Positions 37,022 to 45,922 of a stretch of DNA of 64,000 nucleotides are shown here, piece after piece. Position 1 is the first letter of the stretch, and every line of letters starts with the position of its first letter. The translations under genes and the position numbers were made by a program. The notes beneath the pieces were generated by a model. The model was not told the DNA's origin and ran no database searches. It was given only the letters and a program-made list of their open reading frames with translations. Location of the stretch: positions 434,001 through 498,000 of the forward strand of contig NZ_SHMH01000002.1 in NCBI RefSeq assembly GCF_004283755.1, written 5' to 3'. The DNA is from Pseudoxanthomonas winnipegensis (GTDB lineage: Bacteria; Pseudomonadota; Gammaproteobacteria; Xanthomonadales; Xanthomonadaceae).

Positions 37022-37849
37022 TCAGTCGGTCAGGGGCATCCACAGCTCGACATCGCCGATGCCGGTGCGCGTGTCGAAGTCGTCGCTGTACTTCTCGAAA
37101 TCCGGGGCCTCGGCCACGGGCAAGCCGGAGCGCGGGAGCCAGTCGCCGACGAACACCCGCCAGGTGCGGCGGATCGCCGAGATGTGCCCACGGTGCAGCG
37201 CGACCGCGTAGCGGCGCGCGGGCAGCGTCAGGCGCGTGAGGCCGGCTCTCGGATCGCGCGCATCGCGGCGCTCGAACCCGGCCAGATAGTCGAAGCTGCC
37301 GTCGGGCGCGCCGTTGCAGAACACGCCGAAGGCGGTGCCCGACGGCGGCTGGGCAAACGGATGGGTATACAGCGCCTGCCACTGCGAGGGGATGCCCTGC
37401 GTGGTGCCACCGACGTAGCGCCGGGCGATGCCGACGATGCGCCAGTCGGGGGCGTGGACGACGCGCGGCGTCTCGGGCAGCTCGGCGGGGCCTTCCGCGG
37501 TGCGCCAGGGCTCGACCAGGTCGAGGCCTTCGAGCGTGCCGCGTGCGCGCAGCGCGGCCGGCGCCAGGCCGAACTGCTCGCTGAAGGCCCGGGTGAAGGC
37601 CTCGTGCGAGCCATAGCCCGACGCCAGCGCGATGGCCAGGATGTCCGGCGCGCCACCGGCGAGCTGGCGCGCGGCTTCGCTGAGTCGCCGCGCGCGCAGG
37701 TAGCGCACCACCGAGCAGCCGGTCATCGCCTGGAACAGTCGCGCCAGGTGGAAGGGCGACACGCCGGCGACCGAGGCGATGGTTTCCAGCGAGAGCGCTT
37801 CGGTGTAGTGGCTTTCGATGTACCAGAGTGCTTTTTCCGCCGCGACCAT
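37022..37849 (-). CDS. AraC-family regulator with GyrI-like effector domain
   Basis: 275 residues. N-terminal AraC helix-turn-helix domain (about 8-105, LSLETIASVAGVSPFHLARL and GYGSHEAFTRAFSEQFG), then an effector-binding domain (about 125-275) ending ELWMPL, the GyrI-like/Rob-type fold. Rob and SoxS relatives respond to toxic small molecules. Upstream partner of the exported hydrolase gene. Unlike the other AraC-type gene here, it is intact. Confidence 0.88.
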   Translation of the reverse strand: MVAAEKALWYIESHYTEALSLETIASVAGVSPFHLARLFQAMTGCSVVRYLRARRLSEAARQLAGGAPDILAIALASGYGSHEAFTRAFSEQFGLAPAALRARGTLEGLDLVEPWRTAEGPAELPETPRVVHAPDWRIVGIARRYVGGTTQGIPSQWQALYTHPFAQPPSGTAFGVFCNGAPDGSFDYLAGFERRDARDPRAGLTRLTLPARRYAVALHRGHISAIRRTWRVFVGDWLPRSGLPVAEAPDFEKYSDDFDTRTGIGDVELWMPLTD

Positions 37850-37959
37850 CGGTCCCCGTCCCTTGCGAGTGCGGGCAGCTTAGCGAGGCGGCTCGGAGCC
37901 GGTTTGATCGTTCTTGCGGTCGGCCGGGGCCGCACCCGCCCTGCGATTGCCTCCCACCT

Positions 37960-38043
37960 GTAGAGCGGAGCTTGCTCCGCTGAGGCCTTACCCCACGAAC
38001 CGAACGAAGAGCAGCGGAGTCCCCAAGGCAAGCTCCGCTCTAC
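37960..38043. repeat. Facing REP pair, copy 3, with 9-base tip insertion
   Basis: Left arm 37960-37981. Right arm AGCGGAG (38013-38019), insertion TCCCCAAGG (38020-38028), then CAAGCTCCGCTCTAC (38029-38043). The downstream GAGGAGACAGTTGCTCC matches copy 2. Confidence 0.85.
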
Positions 38044-38122
38044 AGGCAGACCGCTGCGAGATTCGAGGAGACAGTTGCTCCCACCCAGCCACAGCCGGCT
38101 CCACCCACGGGTGCCTGTTGCT

Positions 38123-38905
38123 TCAGGGCTGCAGCAAGGCGCGCAGCTGCGCCTTGAGGCCGCGGCCTTCCTGGTGGAAGTAGGCGCGTTCGGCGCGCCA
38201 GTCGGGGAAGCGGCGTTCGACCTCGTCCCAGAACGCCTGCGAGTGGTTGGCCTGGGCCAGGTGGCACAGCTCGTGGACCAGCACGTACTCGAACGCGCTC
38301 GGCCGGGCCAGCACCAGCGACAGGTCCAGCGCCATCGTGCCGTCCGGGCTCAGCGAGCCCCACTGCGAGGACATGATCTTCAGCCGCAGCCGCGTCGGCG
38401 CGCGCGGCAGGCCGGGCAGGTGGCGCGGCATCCAGCGGGCCACGTCGCCGCGCGCCTGGGCCTCGTAGAACTCGCGCAGCGCGCGCGCCAGGGTGGCCTG
38501 CGAGCCGCGCGCCGGCCATTGCACGTGCAGGCCGTCCTCGCGCAGCTCCAGGCGCGCGTAGCGGCCGGGCTGCCAGTGCAGCGGGATCAGCGCGCCGCGC
38601 AGCGGCAGGTGCATGCTCTGGCCCGGCTGCAGCGGCTGCACCTCGCAGGCCTGCACGCTGCGGGCCAGCTGCTCGTAGAGCCAGTCGCGATGCAGGTCGA
38701 GGAAGCGATCGCCGGCGATGAGGCTGGCGCGCAGCGGCAGGGTCAGGCGCGCGCCGCGTTCGTCCACGCTGAGGCGGATGCGGCGGGCGCGCGGATCGCG
38801 CACGCGCTGGATCTGCAGCGGGGCGCCGCCGTCGGCCGCCGGGTACAGCACGGTGTCGCGCTCGACGGTGCGGGTGGGTTTGGCGATGAGCCGGCGCAGC
38901 AGCAT
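38123..38905 (-). CDS. YgjP-type (DUF45) zinc metallopeptidase
   Basis: 260 residues. HELCH (211-215; His211, Glu212, His215) with third ligand His221 in QANHSQAFW, preceded by SSQWGSLSPDGTMALDLSLVLA, as in the M48-clan YgjP/DUF45 family. No membrane segment. Role unknown. Divergent to nothing; co-directional with rdgC 55 bases upstream. Confidence 0.86.
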   Translation of the reverse strand: MLLRRLIAKPTRTVERDTVLYPAADGGAPLQIQRVRDPRARRIRLSVDERGARLTLPLRASLIAGDRFLDLHRDWLYEQLARSVQACEVQPLQPGQSMHLPLRGALIPLHWQPGRYARLELREDGLHVQWPARGSQATLARALREFYEAQARGDVARWMPRHLPGLPRAPTRLRLKIMSSQWGSLSPDGTMALDLSLVLARPSAFEYVLVHELCHLAQANHSQAFWDEVERRFPDWRAERAYFHQEGRGLKAQLRALLQP

Positions 38906-38960
38906 GGGGGCATTGTACGGACGCGCGTGACGGGTATTCGACCGCCCGCGCGCAGCGGCG

Positions 38961-39860
38961 CTACTCCACCTTGCTGAACTTCAGCGCGCCTTCCAGGATG
39001 AAGAACAGGCGCCGCACCTCGGCGCTCATCAGCGCGAAGCGCGCGTCCAGCTCGGCGCGCAGGTCGTCGATGTTGTCGTCCAGCTGATCGACCGCGCCAT
39101 CGAGGAACTTGAGCTTGCGGATGATCAGGTCCTCGCCCAGGACGAAGGACACGTGGTCGTCGAGGTTGAGCGCCAGCTTGGTGACCTGCTTGCCGGCCTC
39201 CAGGTGCTTGTCGACTTCCTCGCTGCGCAGTTCCTGCTTCTGGCACTTCACCACCGCGCCGCCGTCGATGGGGTCCTTCATCTCGCATTCCTCGCCCAGG
39301 CTCAGGCCTTCGGGCAGGGGCTCGCCGGCGATCCAGCCGGTGAGGATCGAGCGCGGCGCGATCTCGGCGTTGATCGGCATGGCCGGGAAGCTGCCCATCA
39401 CCCCGCGCAGCTCGGACACCACGTTCTCGGCGCTCTTGCGCGAGGACGCGTCCACGGCGATGAAGCCCGAGCGCGCATCGATCAGCGCATCGGTGCGCGA
39501 GGGTTTGACGAAGGCGCGCGGCAGCAGCTCGTGCAGCAGGTCGTCCTTGAGCCGCTTGCGGGTCTTGCCGCCGGGGCGGCGCCCCTCCTTGGCCTCGATC
39601 TCGTCCAGCTTGCGTGCCAGCAGGTCGTTGACCACCGCGCCGGGCAGCAGCTTGTCCTCGCCGCCGACGCTGACCCAGATCGCGTCGTCGGCGCGGTGGG
39701 TGGCGACGTCCTCGGAGCGCCCGAAGGGATTGATGAAGCCGCGCGAGTTCATTTCCAGCGGGCCGACCGGCTTGAGCGGGGCCTGGGCGACCTGGGCGTC
39801 GAGTTCGGAGAAATCCAGCGAGGTGGGGAAGCGGAACAGGGTGAGATTGCGAAAGAACAT
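38961..39860 (-). CDS. rdgC: Recombination-associated protein RdgC
   Basis: 299 residues starting MFFRNLTLFRFP, with DLLHELLPRAFVKPSRTDALID and LNLDDHVSFVLGEDLIIRKLKFLD, full length for the family. RdgC is a ring-shaped DNA-binding dimer that restrains RecA. Confidence 0.95.
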   Translation of the reverse strand: MFFRNLTLFRFPTSLDFSELDAQVAQAPLKPVGPLEMNSRGFINPFGRSEDVATHRADDAIWVSVGGEDKLLPGAVVNDLLARKLDEIEAKEGRRPGGKTRKRLKDDLLHELLPRAFVKPSRTDALIDARSGFIAVDASSRKSAENVVSELRGVMGSFPAMPINAEIAPRSILTGWIAGEPLPEGLSLGEECEMKDPIDGGAVVKCQKQELRSEEVDKHLEAGKQVTKLALNLDDHVSFVLGEDLIIRKLKFLDGAVDQLDDNIDDLRAELDARFALMSAEVRRLFFILEGALKFSKVE

Positions 39861-39995
39861 GCAGGGGACCGGATGGGGCGCGCGGCGCGCTGGAAGCGGC
39901 GGACAGCGCGGCGAAAGGGATCGGGGATTATCACCGCTGCGGACCGCGCCGACAGCCTTGACACGTCGGCGCGGCGGCAGTGCCGAAAAGATCCT

Positions 39996-40688
39996 TCAGG
40001 GATGGGCGCCGACCAGCTGCACCGCGTCGATCGAACCGGTCGGCGCGCCGGGCGTCACGGTCAGGCGCACCGCGCGGGTCTGGTAGGGCGTGGGCGCGAA
40101 GCGCGCCTGGAACCAGGTGATCTGCTGGGCGTCGCGCGGGCTGCGGTCCGGGCCGTTCCAGACCACGTGGCGCGCGCCGGTCTGATCGATCAGTTCGATC
40201 CGGCGCAGGCGGCCGGGCAGGCCGACCTGGCGCACGCGCACCGCGCTGGCCGACACGGCGGTGTCGTAGCGCAGCTCCAGCCATTCCGGCGCGCGGCGCT
40301 TGCCGGTCGCCTGTTCGGGCGCCCAGCCCTTCTCGGGGTAGCGCACGCTTTCGGCGTCGGGCGCGCCGGTGGCCGCCTCGGGCGTCCAGCGCCCGTCGTG
40401 GCCGGCCAGGGCGGTGGCATAGGTCGAGCTGGCCGTGGCGCTGATCGCCCATTGCCCGGCCGGATCGTCCAGATACTGCTGGCCGGCCAGGGCCTGCTCG
40501 ATCTTGGCCTGGCGCTGGGCCGCCTGGCGCGCGCTCGCCGCCGGCGCGGCCAGGGTCGGGGTCGGCGTGGAGGTCTCGGGCGCGGCCACGGGCGCATCGG
40601 CGCCGGCGCGCGCGCAGCCGGCCAGCACGGCCAACGCCGACAGCGCGACCAGCGGCCGCGATGCGTTGTTCAGCCCACGCACCGCCAT
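39996..40688 (-). CDS. Putative lipoprotein with discoidin-like domain
   Basis: 230 residues. Lipoprotein signal ALSALAVLAGC with a good lipobox (LAGC). An Ala/Thr/Pro linker (about 25-60) leads to a domain (about 75-228) with AISATASSTYATALAGHDGRW, GAPDAESVRYPEKGWAP and EWLELRYDTAVSASAVRVRQ, recalling the galactose-binding/F5-8 type C fold. Ligand unknown. The ttcA stop overlaps its start by one base. Confidence 0.72.
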   Translation of the reverse strand: MAVRGLNNASRPLVALSALAVLAGCARAGADAPVAAPETSTPTPTLAAPAASARQAAQRQAKIEQALAGQQYLDDPAGQWAISATASSTYATALAGHDGRWTPEAATGAPDAESVRYPEKGWAPEQATGKRRAPEWLELRYDTAVSASAVRVRQVGLPGRLRRIELIDQTGARHVVWNGPDRSPRDAQQITWFQARFAPTPYQTRAVRLTVTPGAPTGSIDAVQLVGAHP

Positions 40689-41596
40689 CAGTCCAGCCCG
40701 GGCGTCTCGCCGCGCAGCCAGGCGTGGGCATCGGGCTGCACGGCGCCCTCAGCATGGCCCAGGGCGGCGAAGTCGAACAGCTTGGCATCGGCCAGCTGCG
40801 AGGGCCGGATATCGCCCATCGCGCGGGCGATCTGCTCGATCCGGCCGGGGTGTTCCTTCTCCCAGGCCTTGAGCATGTTGCCAACCTGGCGGCGCTGCAG
40901 GTTCTCCTGGCTGCCGCACAGGTTGCAGGGAATGATCGGGAACGCCCGGCGTTGCGCGTAGTCGACGATGTCGGCCTCGCGCACATAGGCCAGCGGGCGG
41001 ATCACCACGTGGCGGCCATCGTCGGACAGCAGCTTGGGCGGCATGCCGGAGAGCTTGGCGTGGTGGAACAGGTTCATGAAGAAGGTGGCCACCATGTCGT
41101 CGCGGTGGTGGCCCAGGGCGATCTTGGTGAAGCCGTGCTCGGCCGCGTAGGCGTAGAGCGCGCCGCGGCGCATGCGCGAGCATAGCGAGCACAAGGTCTT
41201 GCCCTCGGGCACCACGCGCGTGACCACCGAGTAGGTGTCCTGCTCGATGATGTGGAAGGGCACACCCAGGTCTTTCAGGTAGGCCGGAAGCACGTGCTCC
41301 GGGAAGCCCGGCTGCTTCTGGTCCAGGTTGACCGCGACCAGCTCGAAGGGCACCGGCGCCTTGCGCTGCAGCTGCAGCAGGATGTCCAGCAGGGTGTAGC
41401 TGTCCTTGCCGCCGGACAGGCACACCATCACCTTGTCGCCGGCCTCGATCATCGCGTAGTCGGCGATGGCCTGGCCGACTACGCGGCGCAGGCGCTTGGC
41501 CAGCTTAGTCTGCTCGCGGCGCGCGCGCGCATCGGCGCTGGCCGGCGTGGCCGGCGGCGCGCTGTCGATCAGCTGCAGGGGCAGGGGCGTGGACAT
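40688..41596 (-). CDS. ttcA: tRNA 2-thiocytidine biosynthesis protein
   Basis: 302 residues: PP-loop [12 protein letters not shown] (59-70), iron-sulfur Cys136 and Cys139 in [12 protein letters not shown], and Cys224/Cys227 in [10 protein letters not shown]. Thiolates C32 of tRNAs. Confidence 0.95.
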   Translation of the reverse strand: MSTPLPLQLIDSAPPATPASADARARREQTKLAKRLRRVVGQAIADYAMIEAGDKVMVCLSGGKDSYTLLDILLQLQRKAPVPFELVAVNLDQKQPGFPEHVLPAYLKDLGVPFHIIEQDTYSVVTRVVPEGKTLCSLCSRMRRGALYAYAAEHGFTKIALGHHRDDMVATFFMNLFHHAKLSGMPPKLLSDDGRHVVIRPLAYVREADIVDYAQRRAFPIIPCNLCGSQENLQRRQVGNMLKAWEKEHPGRIEQIARAMGDIRPSQLADAKLFDFAALGHAEGAVQPDAHAWLRGETPGLD

Positions 41597-41712
41597 GGGG
41601 GTTGGGCATTCTAGCCGGCCGCCGCGGTCCCTGCCCGGGCCGGCGCGCGCCGGGCGGTGCCGGGCGGGCCGGTGCGCACCGCCCGTTGCGGTCTTCCGCG
41701 TATGCTTGGGCC

Positions 41713-41919
41713 GTGCACCAGGAGCTCACCAGCGATACGGTCAACCGGCTTGCCGCGCTGCGGCGGGAGCACCGCGATCTGGACGACCATATCAGCCGCA
41801 GCATCGCCGAGCTGCACGCCGACGAGCTGACCATCAAGCGCCTGAAGAAGCGCAAGCTGTGGCTGAAGGACTGCATCACCCGCCTGGAAAGCGCGCTGAT
41901 CCCCGACGAACCGGCTTGA
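41713..41919 (+). CDS. DUF465/YdcH-type small coiled-coil protein
   Basis: 68 residues from GTG 41713. Helical throughout with the family marks [14 protein letters not shown] and [12 protein letters not shown]. The longer frame from 41602 overlaps ttcA upstream sequence and is rejected. Function unknown. Confidence 0.82.
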   Translation: MHQELTSDTVNRLAALRREHRDLDDHISRSIAELHADELTIKRLKKRKLWLKDCITRLESALIPDEPA

Positions 41920-42040
41920 GCCGCAGCGGCGGCTTGTGACCGCCACCGTCACTGGTGCGGTCCCGCACGTGCCCCGCAGGCCGGCGGGAAAACCCCGCAT
42001 CGGCGCGCAGTTGCGTGTGCTCACCGGGTTTTGGCGGGAA

Positions 42041-42056
42041 TTGGCCCGATGCTTGC
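42041..42056 (+). promoter_or_regulatory. Sigma-54-type promoter
   Basis: TTGGCCCGATGCTTGC: GG at 42043-42044, exactly 10 bases, GC at 42055-42056; the only deviation from TGGCAC-N5-TTGC is C for A. The next gene starts at 42113, 57 bases downstream. This implies an enhancer-binding activator. Confidence 0.6.
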
Positions 42057-42112
42057 TTCACAGTGGGTTACGGCCCTGACTCGTCCGGGCGCTTGGTGTT
42101 GTGTGTCCGCCC

Positions 42113-42775
42113 ATGTCTCCGATCGGCTCCGCCGCTTCCGCCATCGCCCTCCCCCCGACCGGGGCAGGGCTGCGCGTGGTGCGGCTCGGGCCCGGCCAGG
42201 CCGGGGCGCCGCTGCGGGCGATGCGCCGGCGCCTGGCGGCCGAACAGGGCCGTGAGCCCGAGCCCGACGACGCCCTGGAGGCCAGTGCCACCGTCGTGGC
42301 GGTATTCGCCGGCGAGGCCATGGTCGCGGCGGTGCGCGTGCATGCGACTGATACCCCGCAGCTGCGGCGCGAGCTGGGCACGCTGCTGCAGCTGGACCGC
42401 TTCAGCGGCATCTGGGCGCCGGAGCACATCGTGGTCGGCTCGCGCCTGCAGGTGCTGGCCGATTTCCGCACCCGCCAGGTCATCGATGCGCTGCTGCGCG
42501 AGAGCTATCGGCTGGTGCGCGATTCGGACGTGCGCTTCGGCCTGATCGCCTGCGAGCCGGCGCTGCATGCGCTGTTTGCCTTCTACGGCTTCCGCGAATA
42601 CCTGCCGCCGGCGATCCTGCCCGGCGATACCGGCGTGCTGCGCATGGCGCTGGTCTGCGAGGACGCCAGCACCTTCATTACCTGCGGCTCGCCGCTGGTG
42701 GATCTGGTCCAGCATCCGCAGCTGGGCCTGTCCGCGCGCGCCTGGCTGGAGCAGACCTTCCCCGTGCTGGTCTGA
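42113..42775 (+). CDS. GNAT-like N-acyltransferase (FeeM-type candidate)
   Basis: 220 residues from ATG 42113. A GNAT-like core (about 35-190) with VAVFAGEAMVAAVRVHAT, LDRFSGIWAPEHIVVGSRL and FYGFREYLPPAI. The layout resembles N-acyl amino acid synthase/FeeM-type and exosortase-associated acyltransferases, but no substrate can be set. Preceded by a sigma-54-type promoter, unusual for a stand-alone GNAT. Confidence 0.6.
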   Translation: MSPIGSAASAIALPPTGAGLRVVRLGPGQAGAPLRAMRRRLAAEQGREPEPDDALEASATVVAVFAGEAMVAAVRVHATDTPQLRRELGTLLQLDRFSGIWAPEHIVVGSRLQVLADFRTRQVIDALLRESYRLVRDSDVRFGLIACEPALHALFAFYGFREYLPPAILPGDTGVLRMALVCEDASTFITCGSPLVDLVQHPQLGLSARAWLEQTFPVLV

Positions 42776-42831
42776 GCGTCGCCGCCGCGCGGGCACGATG
42801 CTAAGGTGCCGGCGCCGACGGAGCGCTGGAT

Positions 42832-43455
42832 GTGGTTGGAAAGCAGGAACTCATCGACAAGGCACGCAACCCCTGGTGGCAGGCCGCCGCCGCGGTGGCC
42901 TTGCTGGCCCTGGTGCTCACCTTCGTCCTCGGGGGCTTCCGCGACGCCTCGGGCAAGGCGCATCCGCTGCCGCGCAGCGGCCCGGACAAGACGCTGCGCA
43001 GCGGGGCGATGGCGGTGACCCCGCGCCAGGCCTGGCTGGCGCACTACCCGCCGGGCGGACGGGTCGATCCGGCCGATCCCCAGGCGCTGTACCTGGTGCT
43101 GGAGGCCGACGTCGAGAACCTCACCGAGCGCAGCTTCAACGGCTACGGCTTCCTGCGCGAGGACGTGGTGCTGGTCGATGCGCACGGCGAGCCCACCCGC
43201 CCCGAGCTGCTCAAGCGCGCCGACGACCACAGCATCTTGACCGCCCTGCAGCCGCGCCTGCCCCAGCGGGTGGAGCTGGTGTGGCCGCTGCCGGCCGGCG
43301 CGACCGTGCCCGCGCAGCCGCTGTTCGGCCTGTTCGCCCGCGACTACGTGGCCAAGGCCTATCTCAACGACGAGGGCGGCTGGATGCAGGGTGCGCCGAA
43401 GGCCTTGATGCAGCTGCCCTTGCGCGACCTGCGCGATCGGGTGGTGGCGCCATGA
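42832..43455 (+). CDS. Unknown single-pass membrane protein A
   Basis: 207 residues from GTG 42832 (GGAG at 42820-42823). One N-terminal helix (about 16-34, AAAAVALLALVLTFVLGGF) and a periplasmic domain with EADVENLTERSFNGYGFLRED. No family recognised. First of three genes joined by ATGA overlaps. Confidence 0.72.
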   Translation: MVGKQELIDKARNPWWQAAAAVALLALVLTFVLGGFRDASGKAHPLPRSGPDKTLRSGAMAVTPRQAWLAHYPPGGRVDPADPQALYLVLEADVENLTERSFNGYGFLREDVVLVDAHGEPTRPELLKRADDHSILTALQPRLPQRVELVWPLPAGATVPAQPLFGLFARDYVAKAYLNDEGGWMQGAPKALMQLPLRDLRDRVVAP

Positions 43456-44066
43456 ACGCCGGGCCGTGGTCGCTGCCGCGCCTGCGCTGGCGCCCGCTGC
43501 TGTGGATCGCGCTGGCGCTGGTGGCGATCGTGGTCCTGCGCAAGCACCAGTCCAGCTACGAGCAGCGCGATGCGCCGCTGCTGCAGCCGGCGCCGGCGAG
43601 CGATGCGGTGGGGCGCAACTTCCGGGTCGAGGTCGGCGCGCTCAAGGTCGTCCATGCCTACCTGCTCAACGGCCCCTATCCGGGCGATGAGGCGCTGACC
43701 CTGCGCACGCCGGGCATCTGGCTGTCGGTCCTGGCCAAGGTCGAGGCCACCCAGACCCAGGGCATGCTCAACGCCCAGCTGCGCACCCGCAGCGGTCGGG
43801 TCTATGTCGCCTCCGGCGCCGAGCGTCCGCGCCTGCCGGCGTTCAACCTCTCCGGGCGCGAGCTGGCCCCGGGCCTGCAGGAGGTCGGCGCCTGGTTCTT
43901 CGAACTGCCGCCGGATCAGCTGCAGGGCGCGCACCTGCAGCTGTTCTGGGGCACCAGCCTGCCCGTGGGCGGCGACAGCCTGGTCGATGTCGACCTCGGC
44001 CTGGACGCGGCGCGCGCGCGGAGCATGCTCGAAGAGGCCAAGCCCGTCCTGGATCTGCGCCAATGA
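43452..44066 (+). CDS. Unknown single-pass membrane protein B
   Basis: 204 residues. Helix at about 16-29 (LLWIALALVAIVVL), then a periplasmic domain with GIWLSVLAKVEATQTQGML and GAWFFELPPDQLQGAHLQLF. ATGA overlaps on both sides. No family recognised; its shape parallels proteins A and C. Confidence 0.72.
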   Translation: MNAGPWSLPRLRWRPLLWIALALVAIVVLRKHQSSYEQRDAPLLQPAPASDAVGRNFRVEVGALKVVHAYLLNGPYPGDEALTLRTPGIWLSVLAKVEATQTQGMLNAQLRTRSGRVYVASGAERPRLPAFNLSGRELAPGLQEVGAWFFELPPDQLQGAHLQLFWGTSLPVGGDSLVDVDLGLDAARARSMLEEAKPVLDLRQ

Positions 44067-44656
44067 AGACAACGGTCACGACCGGATGGTGGCGGCGCAA
44101 CGCCGGCTGGCTGGCCGGCGCGCTGGTGCTGGGTGCCTTGGCGCTGTGGCTGCCCTACCGGCAGGCGCGCCAGGAAGCGCTGACCCTGCATCCGGACATC
44201 CCGGTGCGCGCGGCGCCCGGCCAATGGGCGAGCTTCGGCGGGGCGCGCTGGCGGCTGCTGGCGGCCGAGGTGGTGGAACCGGGCGACCGCCGCCTGCGCG
44301 GCTGGCTGCGCCAGGATGCGGTGGTCCTGCTGCTGCGCTACGAGGTCGTGCGCGCGCCCGGCGCCGATGTGACGCTGTTCGAGACCTGTCGTGGCGCGGT
44401 CACCGATGCGGCCGGGCGGCGCTGGGAGGCTGGCCCGAACGCCCTGCCGCGGCTGGCCGGGCCACGCCTGCCGACCGGCTGCGGGAGCGGCCTGGACGCG
44501 AACAGCAACCGGGTGACCATCGCGCCCGGTCAGCCGCTGCTGTTCCAGCACGCCTTCGTGCTGCCGCGCGGGCAGGAGGTGCACGGCCTGCATGCGCGGA
44601 TCGAGCTGAGTCCGCGGGCCGGTGTCTCCGGCCGTTACCTGGACGTGCCGCTCTAG
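44063..44656 (+). CDS. Unknown single-pass membrane protein C
   Basis: 197 residues. Helix at about 14-32 (GWLAGALVLGALALWLPY), then a periplasmic domain with WASFGGARWRLLAAEVVEPG and Cys108/Cys140 that could pair. Its stop codon TAG overlaps the stop of the convergent gene at CTAG (44653-44656). Confidence 0.72.
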   Translation: MKTTVTTGWWRRNAGWLAGALVLGALALWLPYRQARQEALTLHPDIPVRAAPGQWASFGGARWRLLAAEVVEPGDRRLRGWLRQDAVVLLLRYEVVRAPGADVTLFETCRGAVTDAAGRRWEAGPNALPRLAGPRLPTGCGSGLDANSNRVTIAPGQPLLFQHAFVLPRGQEVHGLHARIELSPRAGVSGRYLDVPL

Positions 44657-45909
44657 CGCGCGGCCGGCAGCCGTGCGATGGCGCGGTCGAAGGTGGCCGC
44701 TAGCAGCACGGTGCGCAGCACGTCGGTCAGCAGCGAGGTGCGGAACGACAGCGGCGTGGTCAGGAACACCGCGTACAGCTGGCCCTGCACCTGCTGCACG
44801 TCCGGCGACTGCGGCCCGATCAGCTGCCGCATCCAGTGCCAGGCCCAGGAGTCGACCCAGGCCAGCAGCTGCCAGCCCACGCACAGGGTCAGCAGCGCCG
44901 GCAGGCCCGCGCGCAGCACCAGGCGCAGGCTGTTGACCACCGGCACGCCCTTGCTGGTCCAGCCCTCGCTGACCTTGTCCACCAGCATGCGCAGGCCGAA
45001 GTGCAGCCCGCGGTAGCGCTGCACCAGCTGTTCCAGCCGGGTGTCGGCCTGATCCAGGCGCTGGGCCTTCTTCAGGTCGATGCCGTAGATCAGCGCGGTG
45101 ATCGCCAGCCAGATCAGCGGCAACACCACCGCCCCGGCGGCCGTGGTCGCCACGTCCCACAGCGGGTCCAGCAGGCGCCGGGCCGGCGGCAGCAGCGCGA
45201 ACAGCGAGGCCGGGCTCTCCCACCAGCGCGTGGCCGCCACATAGACCGCCCGTTCGTGCCACCAGTCCATGGCCAGCCCGTGCAGCTTGCCGATGGCTGC
45301 CACGCCGACGAACACCCAGTACGCCTCGCACACGGTCACCAGCAGTTTCCAGCCCCAGCCCTCGCCGGCGGCGGCGCGGCGCTTGGCCGCCCAGCGCAGC
45401 AGCCAGGCGATGGCCAGCGCGATCCAGATGCCCTTCAGATGCAGGACGTTGGCCAGGTCCTCCTTGTCCCACACGCTGACCACATAGCCGGTGCGGAAGT
45501 CGCGGCGCAGGTTCTCCAGCAGGCCCCAGCCGGCGTAGTAGGCGAAGAACGGCAGCAGCGCCACCGCCAGCGCGCCGCTCCAGTGCGCGCGCGCCGGGTC
45601 CAGCTGCGGCGTGGTCGCGCCGCCGGCCAGCATCGGCAGCGAGGGCCGCAGCGACTGGAACATCATGATCGTGCCGGCCAGCTGGGTGACGATCAGCAGC
45701 GACAGCGCGGCGAAGGACAGCAGCGCGCTATAGCCGCCCAGCCGCACCGCCAGCTGCATCAGCGCGTCGTAGCACACGCGCATGGCGAAGAACCAGAACA
45801 GCAGCGCCGGCCAGTGTTGTACCAGCAGGCGTCCGGCCAGGCGTGGCACCTCCAGCCAGGCCGGCCCGCGGTCGTCGGCGATCTCGGAGCTTGCGGCGGG
45901 CTGGGACAT
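44653..45909 (-). CDS. Polytopic membrane protein, unknown
   Basis: 418 residues with about eight hydrophobic segments and a large Trp/Arg-rich loop (DWWHERAVYVAATRWWE). No family recognised. Convergent with genes A-C, ending in a shared CTAG, and 13 bases after plsB in the same direction, so it may be cotranscribed with plsB. A role together with A-C is suggested only by position. Confidence 0.72.
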   Translation of the reverse strand: MSQPAASSEIADDRGPAWLEVPRLAGRLLVQHWPALLFWFFAMRVCYDALMQLAVRLGGYSALLSFAALSLLIVTQLAGTIMMFQSLRPSLPMLAGGATTPQLDPARAHWSGALAVALLPFFAYYAGWGLLENLRRDFRTGYVVSVWDKEDLANVLHLKGIWIALAIAWLLRWAAKRRAAAGEGWGWKLLVTVCEAYWVFVGVAAIGKLHGLAMDWWHERAVYVAATRWWESPASLFALLPPARRLLDPLWDVATTAAGAVVLPLIWLAITALIYGIDLKKAQRLDQADTRLEQLVQRYRGLHFGLRMLVDKVSEGWTSKGVPVVNSLRLVLRAGLPALLTLCVGWQLLAWVDSWAWHWMRQLIGPQSPDVQQVQGQLYAVFLTTPLSFRTSLLTDVLRTVLLAATFDRAIARLPAAR

Positions 45910-45922
45910 CGTGCGGCTGGCC

